Counted from the first letter of the stretch, positions 10,072 through 22,204 are shown. The stretch: 64,000 bases of DNA from Mesomycoplasma ovipneumoniae (GCF_024758565.1 NZ_CP079199.1:611501-675500), one strand, 5' to 3'. Notes: generated from the letters alone by a model not told the origin. Numbers and translations: made by a program.

Positions 10072-11889
10072 ATGAAATACAAAAATCTTCAAAACTATCC
10101 CGTTAGAAAAAGATTAAAATTTATATCATTAGGTTTATTACCAATAGCTACTACAGTAACGTTTGTTGCATGTATCTCATCACAAGAATCAACACAACTT
10201 TCAAGATTTAACTATTTAGCAATTGGTGATTCTGTTACCGCCGGATTCAATCAAGATACATATCGCGATTTTCAAGGTAAACTTAACTCAGGAAGCGTAA
10301 GTGGTCTTTCGTATCCTTCCTTTTTTGCACACTTTTTGCAAAAATTAAACAAAGATTCGCTTGTTTCATATGATAATTTGGCCTTTTCTGGTGCAACAGT
10401 AAAAAATTGACTTAATTTAATTAATCCTACAAAATACCCAGCTGGAAAAGTTGCTGATAATCCTTTTGTGCCTAAAAATAACGATCAAAATACAAAATTC
10501 AATGATTTATCTACCGTTTTTGGCAATTTTAATAAATCAAGTTATCCTGAATTAACTCAGAAAATTAAAAGCGCTAATCTTTTAACAATGACTCTTGGTG
10601 CTAATGATATTTTCTTAGCTGCAACTAAATTTGGTCCACTTTTATCACCTGAAACATCTGGAATTAAAGAGGAATTGGATAAAATTACTGTAGAAACAGC
10701 CCAAGAAACAACTCCTCCTGACCCTAAGAAAAAACCCGATTTAAAACCAAAAATAGCCAAATATATTCAAAACGAAATTTCAGCCAAAATAAAAGAATTA
10801 AAATCAGATTTAGAAAATCTTTTAAAAGAATTAAAGACAATTAATCCTAATTTACATATAAATTTACTTCCATATAAATTGCCAAACTCACTTTTAGTAC
10901 AAGTTTTAAGTAACCTTTTTGCTAACAATTTTGGTTTAGAAAAAGACTATTTCCAAAAAATTACAACAGAAATTAATACTACGATTCGTGAAACAGCCCA
11001 AAAAGTTAATGTAAATTATGTTGATCCATTTGATGCAGAAGTTTGAAATGATTCTGATACAACATTAGGAGCCACAAAATTTGATATTCACCCTCAAATT
11101 AAGGGATATAAAAAAATAGCTGAGCAATTATTGCTAAAATTAGCGACCGATCAATCTCAAACTGGTGCTGTTGTTGATAGTATCAAAAAATCTACAAAAT
11201 TCACTGATAACGCTTCAGGAAATTTAACATATAAACGTGTTATTGATTTATCAAGTGTTGCAAAAACTAATGAAGAACTATTGAAGAAAATAAACGATAA
11301 TAAGTCCGAAACTGATTTCATTAGTGATGAGTCTGAATTTGAAAAAACCCAAAATGCACTAATGAGTGCCGATAAAAGAGATTTGGCTGATTCAATGTTA
11401 TCAGTTTTAAGTTCAGACATTTTTGGAAAATTAGATTTTAAAGACTTAGTTAAAAAATCACGAAACATTTATGCTAGCAATCTTGTTAAGGTTATTCCTG
11501 AATCAGCATCAGAAAAATCTCTAGCAGAAATTTTAAAATCACTTGCAGAATTTGCTAAACCTTATCTAAAGACCCCAGATACTGATATACTTAAAGCTGC
11601 ACTTAATAAACTATTAGCCGATCTAGAAAAAAATGCAAAAGATCCTAAAAACCACTCAAAAATCACATTTCCTTCAATAATTAATAGTATTATTAATGGC
11701 TTTGTTGCAAATCTTAATATAACACAACTTTTAACGGATTTCTTATCAGGTAAGTTTTCATCTTCACCATCTTCACCATCTTCACCATCTTCACCATCTT
11801 CACCATCTTCATCATCTTCATCATCTTCATCATCTTCATCATCAACTTCAACAGGTTCAACCCCATCACCTTCAACCTCTAGTTCTTAA
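10072..11889 (+). CDS. GDSL-type lipase/esterase lipoprotein
   Basis: The 605-aa product has a basic N terminus, a hydrophobic stretch and a lipobox ending TFVAC (Cys about residue 34), so it is a surface lipoprotein. The SGNH/GDSL hydrolase domain starts with block I IGDSVTAG (nucleophile Ser). Block III is TLGANDIF, and block V is DIHPQIKGY (Asp/His of the triad) near residue 340. A C-terminal helical region of about 200 residues follows. The protein ends in a low-complexity Ser/Pro tail encoded by 9-bp tandem repeats. Two TGA codons are read as Trp. Next downstream are an MFS transporter and glpQ, which suggests release and use of host phospholipid parts; that is inference. The hydrolase call is strong. 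Confidence 0.9.
11761..11841 (+). repeat. 9-bp tandem repeats encoding the Ser/Pro tail of the lipase
   Basis: Five units of TCTTCACCA (Ser-Ser-Pro) are followed by four units of TCTTCATCA (Ser-Ser-Ser). All units are multiples of three bases, so copy-number change would alter tail length without a frameshift. The tract lies at the extreme C terminus, after the catalytic region. Confidence 0.9.
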
Positions 11890-11930
11890 TCACACCCCTA
11901 AAACACGTTATTAAAAATTAATATTCTAAA

Positions 11931-12017
11931 AACATGACATTTTTTAATGTCATGTTCCCAAATAGTAAATAAAAATGCAACAAATAGTAAAATAATTTTA
12001 TCGTTGCATTTTTTTTA
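11931..12017 (+). terminator. Tandem hairpins and intrinsic terminator after the lipase gene
   Basis: A perfect 11-bp hairpin (AACATGACATT/AATGTCATGTT, 11931-11956) is followed by a second one (AAAATGCAAC at 11972-11981 and GTTGCATTTT at 12003-12012). The second runs into eight T residues. It is a standard intrinsic terminator separating the lipase from the MFS gene. Confidence 0.8.
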
Positions 12018-12174
12018 TTTCCATTTATGAAATAATTTAGTAAATTTGTGCTTTTTTAATAAAAATTACGAATATATTTCATATTTGCTTTTTTGGCCGG
12101 AATTTTAAAACTTTCTTGCAAATTTATTATATGATTATTAATATAGTAAATTTAATTTTTTGAAAGGAGAAATC

Positions 12175-13608
12175 ATAGTTAAAACAAGATTTTTTAGCAA
12201 ATTTAAAGATTTTACTTGATCACAAATTTTTGCTTTAATAATATTAGCAGCCGCTGATGTTTTTGTTATTGCTGCCCCTTATTATTTAAAAAATATTGTG
12301 CCTAACCTGCACACATATTTAGGAATTCGTGAAGACCAAGTAGCTTCTTTGACAGCCATTATTGGTTGAGTTACACTTGCAACTCAACTACCAGGTGGAT
12401 TTTTATCTAATAGGATTAGTTCGCGTTGACTCTTATTTATTGCAGTTTTATCAACGGGAATTATTACATTTTGATTTGGTATAACAATCAAAAATGCTCA
12501 ACAATTAGGTGAAGAAAGTGCTTTGACTCAATATAAAATTATTTGAGGTCTTTGAGGAATTACATCAACCCTAATATTCTGAACCCCACTTTGAAAACTA
12601 GTTTCACAGCAAACTGACCAAAAAAACCAAGGTCTTGCTTATGGAATTCAAGGTAGTGCAAATGGTGTAATTGGATTTTTCCTAGTTTTTGTTATTGGTT
12701 TAATTATTACATCAGTTTATTATCCAGACAATCAAAATACTAGAGAAATCAATTCTACACCTTTTGCTGCTTATACTTTTACAATCGGTAGTTTTTTAGT
12801 AATTACTTCATTTTTGGTTCTCTTTTTTGTTAAAGAGAAAAAAATTGAACGTTATACTAACAAAATTAGTTGAGAATCTATCAAGAAAAATATTAATCAA
12901 ATTTTTGTCTCACTTAAAAATTGAAAACTATGAATGCTTTCAATTTTTGTAATGGGAATGTATACTTTCCAATCAGTTTTTGCCTATTACTTAGTTCAAG
13001 TGTTAAATAATGTCTTTTTAGCACCTACAATTTTAGTTACAATTCTTGGCGGAATTAGAACTTATGGACTTCGAGGTTTAATTAGTTCTTATGTTGGTTA
13101 CTATGCTGACAAATTTAGAAGTTACATTCTCATTTTAGTTTTAACAGCAGTGACAGGAATGTTTGTTATTTTAACTATTTTACTTCTTACCTTAGCCGGA
13201 ATTCAAGAGCCTGGAACGCCACTGTTTATCTTCTTTATAATATTGGCTACAATTTTATTCTTAATAGCAGGTTCTCTATCATGAGTAATGGTAACTCTTC
13301 GATTTACTCAAGTTGCTGAAATTGAAATTGGTAAAAATAACTATGCAAGTTCAGTTGGAATTCTTTCATTTATTGCCTTTTCACCAGATGCTTGATTCTA
13401 TGAATTATCAGGATATGTTGGAAAAATCTATACAATTGAAGGACAAACAAATACTTCACCTTTAGGTTACCAATTAATTTTAACAATCGCATTAGGTGTT
13501 GCCTTATTTGGAACAATTTGTGGTCTAATAGTCTTTTTACACAATCGCGCTGAACTTAAAAAGCTAGGCAAAACAAATTATCGCTGAAGGGAATTAGATA
13601 ATGCCTAA
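12175..13608 (+). CDS. MFS transporter, probably for a glycerol-phosphate compound
   Basis: The 477-aa frame has about 12 hydrophobic segments, the MFS pattern between helices 2 and 3 ([12 protein letters not shown]) and many TGA-encoded Trp residues. The frame opens at ATA (12175) or GTT (12178). There is no ATG, GTG or TTG near the strong AAAGGAG at 12164-12170, so translation apparently begins at a non-standard codon, ATA being best placed. The 3' end overlaps glpQ by 8 bases. Pairing with glpQ and the upstream lipase suggests import of glycerophosphodiesters or glycerol-3-phosphate, but the substrate is inferred from neighbours only. Confidence 0.85.
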
Positions 13609-14335
13609 AAAACAATTGTTAATAGCGCACCGTGGTTATTCAGGAATCGCACCTGAAAATACCAAACTAGCTTTTGATTTAGCATATGAATTTAATTTTG
13701 ATGGAATCGAATTAGATGTTCATTTAACTAAAGATAATAGAATAGTTGTCATTCATGACGAGGATACTAAAAGAACAGCTGGTGTGGATAAAATAATTGC
13801 AAATAGCACTTTATCTGAATTATATAATGATGATCATAGTTTACATTTTCAACTTGAGACTCGAAAACAAACCATTTTAACACTTGAGGACTTTTTAGAT
13901 CTTTATCTAGATAAGTTTGAAGTAATTAATGTTGAACTTAAAACTGACCAAACTGAATACATTGGAATTGAAAGAGTTATTGATGACTTATCAGTTAGAT
14001 ATGGGAAAGACTTTTTTGACAAAATAATTTTTTCATCTTTTAATTTTTCAACACTTGAGCGTATGTTTAAATTAAACTCTAAATATCAACTTGGTTTTTT
14101 ATTTTGAACTAAAACTCAACTAACAAGTGTAAGTCAACAAGAAATTAAACAAATTTGCAAGTACCTCCATCCTTGAATAGATTTATATGACGAAGAACCA
14201 GGGATGATTGAAGCTTTTGGTCTACCACTAAACTTATGAACTCTCAAATCAAAAGCCCGCTACCAAAAATATTTAAATAACAAACATGTATATAGTCAAA
14301 TAAGTAATTACAAATATAGCAAAGATATTAATTAA
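13601..14335 (+). CDS. glpQ: Glycerophosphodiester phosphodiesterase
   Basis: The 244-aa protein hydrolyses glycerophosphodiesters to glycerol-3-phosphate and an alcohol. It shows the GDPD signature [13 protein letters not shown] at residues about 8-20, the metal ligands in ELDVHLTKD and the catalytic IHDE. Several TGA codons are read as Trp. There is no signal peptide, so it acts in the cytoplasm on imported substrate. Its ATG lies inside the MFS gene end (8-bp overlap), which implies coupled translation. Confidence 0.95.
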
Positions 14336-14350
14336 AACTCAAACCAATAA

Positions 14351-14384
14351 AAAATCATCTTCTTAAAAATGGAGATGATTTTTG
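14351..14384 (+). terminator. Terminator after glpQ
   Basis: AAAATCATCT (14351-14360) pairs with AGATGATTTT (14373-14382), followed by more T. A closely similar sequence reappears at about 15001-15050 on the other side of repeat copy B. Confidence 0.75.
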
Positions 14385-14391
14385 CTAAATA

Positions 14392-14994
14392 GGAAAAAAT
14401 AACTATTAAAGAAAAAGCACTAAATTTTAAATCTAACAATCTACTTATTAATCAAATAAAGTAAACTAAAAAAGCTAAAATTTTAACTTAAAACACAGAA
14501 TATTGAATATTCCTGGCAAAAATAAATTTATGGAAAAAATAACGAAAACCACAAAAAATACAACTACTATTTAAACTCAATGTAAATAGAAAACTCCTTT
14601 TTACTTACATTGAGCCTAAAAAAATATGTGAAGTTTTGAAAGAACAATAATTAAAAGCCTTAAATTTGTAGATTTCTAAACGGTCAAATTTAAGGCATTC
14701 CATCATATTTAAAAATATAATGGAAAATTCGCATTTTCTGATTTTTTTTATGACAAAAACATAACTAATTCCCCCTTAATTCAATATCAAAATTTATTAA
14801 TCCATTCTTAGTGAGACTTATTATAACATAAGTTTATTTTAAGCCAAGCATTTTTTTTTTTTTTTTGCAATGGGTTAATTTTAAAATAATAAAAATTAAG
14901 ATTTTAGTCTCAAAAAACCCGGATTTAGGGGTATTTTTCATATTTAGATTCACTAAAAAGTGAATTTTTGCCATCAAACTGGTGAACTCAGAAA
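14392..14994 (-). mobile_element. MITE-like repeat, copy B (about 600 bp, left end truncated)
   Basis: It is the same family as copy A. The right inverted terminus is at 14972-14994, but the left terminus and the internal terminator hairpin are missing; similarity begins at about 14392. The minus-strand promoter is intact (TATAAT complement at 14820-14825) beside a 16-T tract (14851-14866). The SD and four-codon ORF (14748-14762) and the 32-codon ORF (14605-14703) are kept. The GCCTTAAATTTG/CAAATTTAAGGC hairpin at about 14656-14695 is a perfect 12-bp stem. The flanks are near-copies of one terminator-containing sequence. Confidence 0.72.
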
Positions 14995-15000
14995 AAAAAT

Positions 15001-15035
15001 AAAAAAACCATCTTCTTAAAAATGAAGATAATTTT
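15001..15035 (-). terminator. Terminator after glyA
   Basis: On the minus strand ATCTTC pairs with GAAGAT across an A/T loop, followed by GG and seven T residues. It lies 27 bases beyond the glyA stop and resembles the glpQ terminator at 14351. Confidence 0.7.
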
Positions 15036-15061
15036 TCCTAAATTGAAAATAATTTATTTTT

Positions 15062-16318
15062 TTAAATTCAGTAACTAGACTTAACTGGAAATTTTTTTGT
15101 TAATTCTTGAATTTTTAGCTTAATTTCTTCAATTTCGCTAGGACTTAAATCTTTCTTTTTCAGAACAAAATCAATAATTTCAGCAAGAATAGCAAATTCT
15201 TTTTCCTTAAAACCGCGCGAAGTCATTGCTGGAGTGCCAAAACGAATTCCTGAAGTTACAAAAGGACTTAGAGTATCATTTGGAATTGTATTTTTATTTG
15301 TAATAATATTTACTGATTCAAGTAAAATTTGTGCTTGTTTGCCTGTTAGATCATAGGTTTTTTTAACATCAACAATAAAAAGGTGATTTTGGGTTTTTCC
15401 TGATACAATTCTTGCGCCTTTTTTTGCAAATTCGTTTGCAAAAAAAGCAGCATTTTTAACGATTTGCTCACAATAATCTTTAAATCAAGGCTGCAGTGCT
15501 TCGTTAAATGCAACAGCTTTTGCGGCAATTGTATTAAAAAGTGGACCACCTTGAATTCCAGGAAAAACAATTTTGTCGATTTTATTTGCAATTTCCTCAA
15601 TATCTGTTAAAATCAAGCCACCTCGAGGTCCGCGCAGAGTTTTTTGGGTTGTTGATGTTATTATATGAGCAATTCCAACTGGCGAAGGATGGACGCCTGT
15701 GGCAACAAGACCGGCAATATGGGCAATGTCAGCTAGCAAATAGGCTCCAACTTTGTCGGCAATTTGTCGAAAACGAGCAAAATCAATCAAGCCTGAATAA
15801 GCTGAATAGCCACAAATTATTAAATTTGGTTTGGTCTCAAGAGCTATTTTTTCGATCTCATCATAATCTAGCATTTCATTTTTGTCAAGAAAATAGCTAA
15901 TTCCGTTGTAAAAGATTCCAGAAAAATTAACTTTATATCCGTGAGTTAAATGGCCGCCTGAGCTTAAATCAAGACCAAGAATTTTGTCTCCAGGTTTTAA
16001 AAGTGCGGCAAAAACGGCTGAATTTGCACTTGAGCCTGAATAGGGTTGAACATTTGCAAATTTTGTCCCAAAAAGTTGCTTTGCACGTTCAATTGCAATT
16101 AATTCAATTTTATCAATGAACTCACAGCCACCATAATAGCGTTTTCCGGGATAACCTTCGCCATATTTATTGCTCAGACTTGTTCCATTTGCGCTTAGAA
16201 CATCTTCGGAAGCATAATTTTCACTGGCAATTAGCTCAATTTGGTCGTTTTGCCTTTGACTTTCTAAATTAATTAGCTCAGAAATTTGTTGATCTTTAAT
16301 ATTAATTTTCTTGTACAT
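15062..16318 (-). CDS. glyA: Serine hydroxymethyltransferase
   Basis: The 418-aa enzyme converts serine and tetrahydrofolate to glycine and methylene-tetrahydrofolate, using PLP. The PLP-Lys motif [14 protein letters not shown], the N-terminal NLIASENY-like [10 protein letters not shown] and the [10 protein letters not shown] block are all present. Several in-frame TGA codons fall at Trp positions. It stands alone on the minus strand between repeat copy B and the divergent secDF gene, with 132 bp between the two start codons. Confidence 0.97.
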
Positions 16319-16419
16319 TTTTCAAAAAACATAAAAATTATACAATAAAAATAAAGAAAACTCTAAAAAGTGCTAATATTTTGCAAAAAATTTTTTTGCT
16401 TTTGCTAAGCAAAACATGG

Positions 16420-16425
16420 TATAAT
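16420..16425 (+). promoter_or_regulatory. Extended -10 promoter of secDF
   Basis: TGGTATAAT places a consensus TATAAT with an upstream TG 26 bases before the secDF ATG. The ribosome binding site is GAAGGGAAAG. Confidence 0.6.
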
Positions 16426-16450
16426 TTTTAATTTATTAGAAGGGAAAGCC

Positions 16451-19045
16451 ATGAAAATACGCAATTTTTTTGTTAGGTTGTTTTCGCTTAATAGTTGAAA
16501 GCGTTTTTTTCTTGCTTTTTTAACATTTTCTTTTCTGGGAAGTGGTGTTTTTCTCGTTTCAAATTACTATATTTCACAGAACATTAATCGCTCAATTGAA
16601 TATGGTGGTGGTGCTGAAGTTTTAGTTCAAGTTAAAACTTTGGACGGGAAAATTCCATCTTCAAAAGTTGTTCAGGAGGCAGATTCGGCTATTTTTCAGC
16701 GCTTAACCGGCGGGGCTAATTTGAATGGTACCAACGTTTTTACCGAAGGTGAAGGTAGAATAAGAATTTCACGTAATAAAATTTCTAATAACCGTGAATT
16801 AGATCAATTTATTGAAGAAATAGTCAATAAACCAACACTGACAATTACAGATATTAACACAAATCCACTGTTTTTTGACGGTAAATTCGAAACAAACCTT
16901 AGTCTTGAAAATGGTGATGAGTCAAATTGGCTAGTTCCATTTGCTCCTGGTTCTGCCCTTTCACAGCCTAATCCACAAAATCCATCAAGTAATCAAGTAT
17001 TAATCGAATTAAAAGACAACAATGCTCAATTAGAGTGAACTAAAGCCACTGAATATATTTCAAAATTACCTCAGGGTCAAAACAGAATTTTAATTTGATC
17101 TAATATTTCTGAACTTAAAAAAATTGCCCAAGAAAAATTCCCGCTTCAATGGGAAAATGCTAATAAAAATATATATAATTTTTTACACGTTGGCGAAAAA
17201 ACTACCCCTGATTTTTTGCCAGACCAAAAAATTTTACAACCTTCACTTAAAAAATTTCAGATTGATGCAAAAAGGTATTTAATTTCCGATGCAACAGTTA
17301 GTCAAGCTTTAAACGGGCAATCCTTTGTAATTACAGGTAATTTTTCTCCTCAAGAGGCAAAACAATTAGCGCTGGATATTAATTATGGGACTGCTGATTA
17401 TAAATTAGATTTTTTGTCAGCTTCGTTTGTTAGCAAAACCAAATCTGATTCAGCCTTTATTGCTGGTTGAATCGCAATAGGTCTAGCCATTGGGATAATT
17501 TCGTTATTTTTGATTGTAAATTACGGTCTTTTAGGAATTGTTGCAACAATTTCACTTTCACTTTATGTCTTTTTGACATTACTTTTTTTCACAATTGTTC
17601 GAGGTGAATATTCTCCAATAACCATTTCAGCGCTTGTTGTTGGAATTGGGATGAATATTGATGCAAATGTGATTAGTTTTGAATTATTTAAGTCGAGAAT
17701 TTATGCCGGTAATTCCGTAATAAAAGCAAATTCCCAGGCTAATCGTACCTCTTTTAATGCAATTATTGACTCAAATGTTACAACACTGATAGCTGCGCTT
17801 GTTTTGTTCTTTTTTGGAACCAAAAATGTAAAAAGTTTCTCAATTACTCTTATTTTTTCAATTGTTTTTACACTAATAGTTACAATTGGATTTACAAAAT
17901 TTTTCACAAGCTTTATTCTTAAAGCTGATTTTTTACAAAAAAAGAATAGATTTTGACTCTTAGGTATAAAAAACTTTTACTTCAAAAAATATGAACGTGG
18001 TTACCAATCGGTTTATTCACGAATTAATTATGAAAAAATTTATAAATATTCTAGATGAACCCCGCTTGTTTTGTTTTTAGGTTCCTTAGTAGTTTTTGCA
18101 ACATTTGCCGGAATTTACAAGTCTTTTGGTTCAGGCTTTAATTTAGCTATTGATTTTAGTGGTGGGACAAACTTGCTAATTGAAACATCAAATTCAAGTT
18201 TTGATTTGATAAACCAAGAAAAAGCTAATAAAATAATTGATTTTTTAAATTCACATAATATTAATAGCACAAATTCGCAAATAATTTTAAATCCTTTAAA
18301 TGAATCATCTTCTATTTTTAATATTGAAGTCAAAACCCAACTAGACTTAGCTTCCAGACTTTCGAGTCTTAATTCGGAAATTCAAAGTAATTTCTCAAAT
18401 ATTCGAATGACAAACTATTCAATTTCAAATGAAGAAGCACAAAAATTAATTTTTAATGCAATACTCTCAGTTGGTTTAGCGCTTGTTTTTGTAAGTATTT
18501 TTACATTGATTAGATTTAAATGAACTTTTTCATTTGCAATTATTCTTTCTCAATTGTTTAATGTTTTGATGGTCTTTTGTGCGATTATTATTACTCGAAT
18601 TCAAATATCTCAAAATTTGGTTGTTGCAATTTTAACTCTAATTGGTTATACTGTAAATGATACAATTGTTGTATTTGACCGTATTAAGTCCAAATTTAGC
18701 GAAACAAATCACGTTGATGTTTACAAAAGTGAAAAAATTAACCAAATTTCATTAGAAGCAATTAAAGATACTGCTAAAAGATCTATTTTTACATCCCTAA
18801 CAACAATTTTTACAATCATAGTTTTGATGATTTTCTATGAATCAATTGACGTAGTTTTCAGTTTAACAATGCTTATAGGTGTTATAATCGGAACATATTC
18901 TTCATTATTTGTCGCAACTAGAATATGAAATAAATTAGAAGCATATCGAAACTATAAAAAACAAAAAAGAATTAACGCTAAATATTGAAATGTTCAGAAG
19001 GTTCATGAACAAACATTTGCAAGCATTAATGACTATGAGAAATAA
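16451..19045 (+). CDS. secDF: Fused protein-export membrane protein SecDF
   Basis: The 864-aa protein joins SecD and SecF, the proton-driven partners of the SecYEG translocon. The SecD half has one N-terminal helix, a large extracellular domain (about 40-335) and five further helices. Its VVGIGMNIDANVISFE motif carries the conserved Asp of the channel. The SecF half restarts at about residue 540 with FGSGFNLAIDFSGGT and shows LTLIGYTVNDTIVVFDRIK. Several TGA codons are Trp. Given the many secreted lipoproteins in this window, an active export system fits. Confidence 0.94.
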
Positions 19046-19046
19046 A

Positions 19047-19098
19047 TAACCAAAAATTAAAATAATTACTAAAAAATATCTATTTTAATTTTTGGTTA
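19047..19098 (+). terminator. Terminator after secDF
   Basis: TAACCAAAAATTAAAATA (19047-19064) and its exact reverse complement (19081-19098) form an 18-bp perfect stem directly after the secDF stop, followed by T-rich sequence. The hisS gene begins 45 bases later. Confidence 0.8.
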
Positions 19099-19142
19099 TT
19101 ATTTTGTTAAAATTTTCGATGGTTTAAAATTAAAGGTTAAAA

Positions 19143-20429
19143 ATGAAAACATTCTTAAATTCAAGTCCTAAGGGTACTTATGATATTGTTGAGCAAGAAA
19201 GTGAAATATTCCTAAAAATCCGTAATATTTTTTTTGAATATGCTAGAAAATTTAATTTCTCATATATTGAAACACCAATTTTTGAGTATGCAGAAATTTT
19301 CGAAAAAACTAGTCAAATTTCAGATATAGTAACCAAAGAACTCTATAAATTTTTAGATAAATCAAATCGAGAATTAGCTTTGAGACCCGAGGGAACTGCG
19401 CCAATCATGCGGGCAATTTGACAGCATAAATTACACCAAGTTGAAAAGAAATTTTTTTATTTTGGACCTATGTTTCGCTATGAAAAGCCACAAAAAGGAC
19501 GTTTTCGTCAGTTTTACCAAGCCGGATTTGAAATTACTAATTATAAACCAGATTCATTTTTTCTACAGATTTTAGAAGTTATTCTTTTAGTTACTAAAAT
19601 TCTTGAAAATCTTAAAATTCAAAATTACCAACTTAAAATTAATTACCTTTCAAATTCACAAACAAGAGAAGAATATTGCAAAAATTTAAGTCAATATTTT
19701 GAAAAATATATTGATCAACTTGAGCCTATTTCTAAGGCACGCATCAGGAATAATCCTTTGAGAATTCTTGATGACAAAGTAGAATCTTCTAAAGATTTTG
19801 TTAAATCAGCCCCAAAAATAAGCGAATTTTGATCAGTTGAAGATAAGAAAAATTTTAATTCAATAATTTCAATTTTTGAAAAATTTAAAATTAATTACGT
19901 GATTGATTATTCTTTAGTTCGAGGGCTTGATTATTATGATGAATTTGTTTTTGAATTTATCGATACTGACAAAATTTTAGGCTCAAAATTAACTTTTGCT
20001 GGTGGAGGTTGTTATAATAATTTACCACAAAAATTTGGCATGTCTAATTTTAAAAGTATCGGTGTTGCCTTTGGAATTGAGCGTCTAATAGAAATTTTTA
20101 AATCTAATTGCCCCACTAAACTAACAAATTTAGATTTTTATTTAATCGGGTTTAGTCAAGATGAAATTCTTAAAAATTTTGAACTTGCAATTTTACTTCG
20201 TGAGCAAAATTTTCGAGTTGATTTAAATAAATCGCCTCTATCAATTAAAGATGGATTTCAAAAAGCAAAAAAATCTGGCGCAAAATTTGCTTTTTTCTTT
20301 GAAAAAGATGAACAACCTGGCCAAATATCAATTAAAAACCTTCAAACATCTATTAATAAGGTCATTTCACTTTTAAACATTGATTTTAAATTTTTAAGAA
20401 CAATTATAGACGGAGAAACTCATGTATAA
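19143..20429 (+). CDS. hisS: Histidyl-tRNA synthetase
   Basis: The 428-aa class II synthetase charges tRNA-His. Motif 2 is seen around FRYEKPQKGRFRQFYQ, the His-A signature as VRGLDYYDEF, and motif 3 as IGVAFGIERL. LRPEGTAPIMRAI is the usual N-terminal block. The start at 19143 is preceded by AAAGGTT. The 3' end overlaps aspS by 8 bases (ATGTATAA), the widespread hisS-aspS arrangement. Confidence 0.97.
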
Positions 20430-22131
20430 TTCAAAAAATTTATCCAAAGATCAAATTGGCAATATAGTTTCAATTCAAGGTTGAGTCCAAAATATTCGCA
20501 AAATTAAAAATAAAACCTTTGTGGTAATCCGTGACTATCACGGAATTTTTCAAGTAATTATTGACCAAAATACCAAAAAAACTGATAAATACTCAAAAGA
20601 ATCTGTTGTTCGTGTTGAAGGTATTTTATCCTTAAGAAGCAATCCAAATACAAAAATTCATAATGGTGATCTTGAAATAAATGCAATAAATTTTGAAACA
20701 CTTTCATTTTCACAGCCAATCCCGTTTGAAATTTATAACGAGGCTCACGCTAATGAAGATTTACGTTTGGAATACCGATTTTTAGATTTACGTCGGGAAG
20801 TAATGCAGAAAAATTTGACTTTTCGTTATAGAGTTTTTCACTATATTCGCTCTTTCCTTTTTGAGAATAATTTTATCGAAATTGAAACCCCGATTTTGTC
20901 AAAATCAACACCTGAGGGAGCAAGATCTTTTTTAGTTCCTACTCGTCAAAAAGGAAAATTCTTTGCCTTACCGCAGTCACCTCAAATTTATAAGCAGCTT
21001 TTAATGGTTTCTGGATTTGAAAAATACTTCCAATTTGCCCGTGTTTTTCGTGATGAGGATTTAAGAAAAGACCGCCAATTTGAATTTTGTCAACTAGATC
21101 TAGAATTTGGCTTTAGTAATTTTGAACAAATCTCTAATCAAATTGAAAACCTTATAAAATATTTGTGAGAAAAAATTTACTCTAATTCAAAAATTGAATT
21201 TCCGCGGCTTGATTATGATTTTGTAATTGATAAATATGGAACCGACAAACCTGACTTGCGATTTGAAAATAAATTATTTTCTCTTGATTTTCTTTATGGT
21301 CAAGACCCACTTTTCCAAGGAAAAACTCGCGGAATTTTTCTTGAAAATGTTTTAATTTCAAAAGCGGATTACCGAATTTTTTCTGAAAAAATAAGACAAC
21401 ATAATGCAAACAGACTTTTATATATTCATATTGAATCCGGAAAAATTTCATATTTTTCCTTTAAAACTGATGAATCTGTCTTAAAATCTAAGCTTGAAAG
21501 TTGACTATCAGACAACAATTATCAAAATGGAACTTTATTTTTAATTTCTGATAATTATCAAGAAACATCATTGGCTCTTGGGGCTCTACGAAATTTATTG
21601 GCACAAAAATACGACCTTATTAATAAAGATGAATTTAAATTTGCCTGAATTATTAACTGACCGCTTTTTGAGCTTGATTCAAATCAGCAAATAACTTCCG
21701 CTCACCACCCATTTACCGCACCGCTTGTTGAAAATATTGAATTTTTAGATACTGATCCTATAAAAGTTCGTGCTCAGTCTTATGATCTTGTCCTTAATGG
21801 TTTTGAACTTGGTTCTGGTTCGATAAGAATTAATAATTCTGAATTACAAAGTAAAATTTTTAGAATTTTAGGTCTTAATCAAGATCAAATTAATCTTCAA
21901 TTTGGTACTCTTTTAAAGGCTTTTAATTTTGGAGTCCCACCTCATGGAGGGTTTGCTTTTGGTCTTGATCGTCTAATTATGATTTTATTACAAACAAACT
22001 CAATTCGTGATGTTATTGCTTTTCCAGTAAATTCAAAAGGTTTGGACTTATTACTAAATTCACCTTCATCAATAAATCCTGAATTATTATCTGAATACAA
22101 TATCAAAATTAGCGACACGGATAAAGAATAA
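20422..22131 (+). CDS. aspS: Aspartyl-tRNA synthetase
   Basis: The 569-aa class II synthetase opens with an OB-fold anticodon-binding domain (GWVQNIRKIKNKTFVVIRD). It continues with YRFLDLRR, motif 1 in FIEIETPILSKSTPEGARSF, motif 2 FRDEDLRKDRQFEFCQLD and the C-terminal motif 3 GFAFGLDRL. It starts inside the end of hisS, so translation is coupled. Six or more TGA codons are read as Trp. Confidence 0.97.
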
Positions 22132-22204
22132 TTTCTAAAAAGTGAGCAAATTTTGAAAAAACAGGGTAAATTAGTGCATTAATTTAAGTAAAAAGTCATT
22201 AATT

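Noticed and set aside
15541-15900. 119-codon plus-strand ORF inside glyA
   Set aside because: It is the antisense of the strongly conserved glyA coding sequence and has no homology or ribosome binding site.
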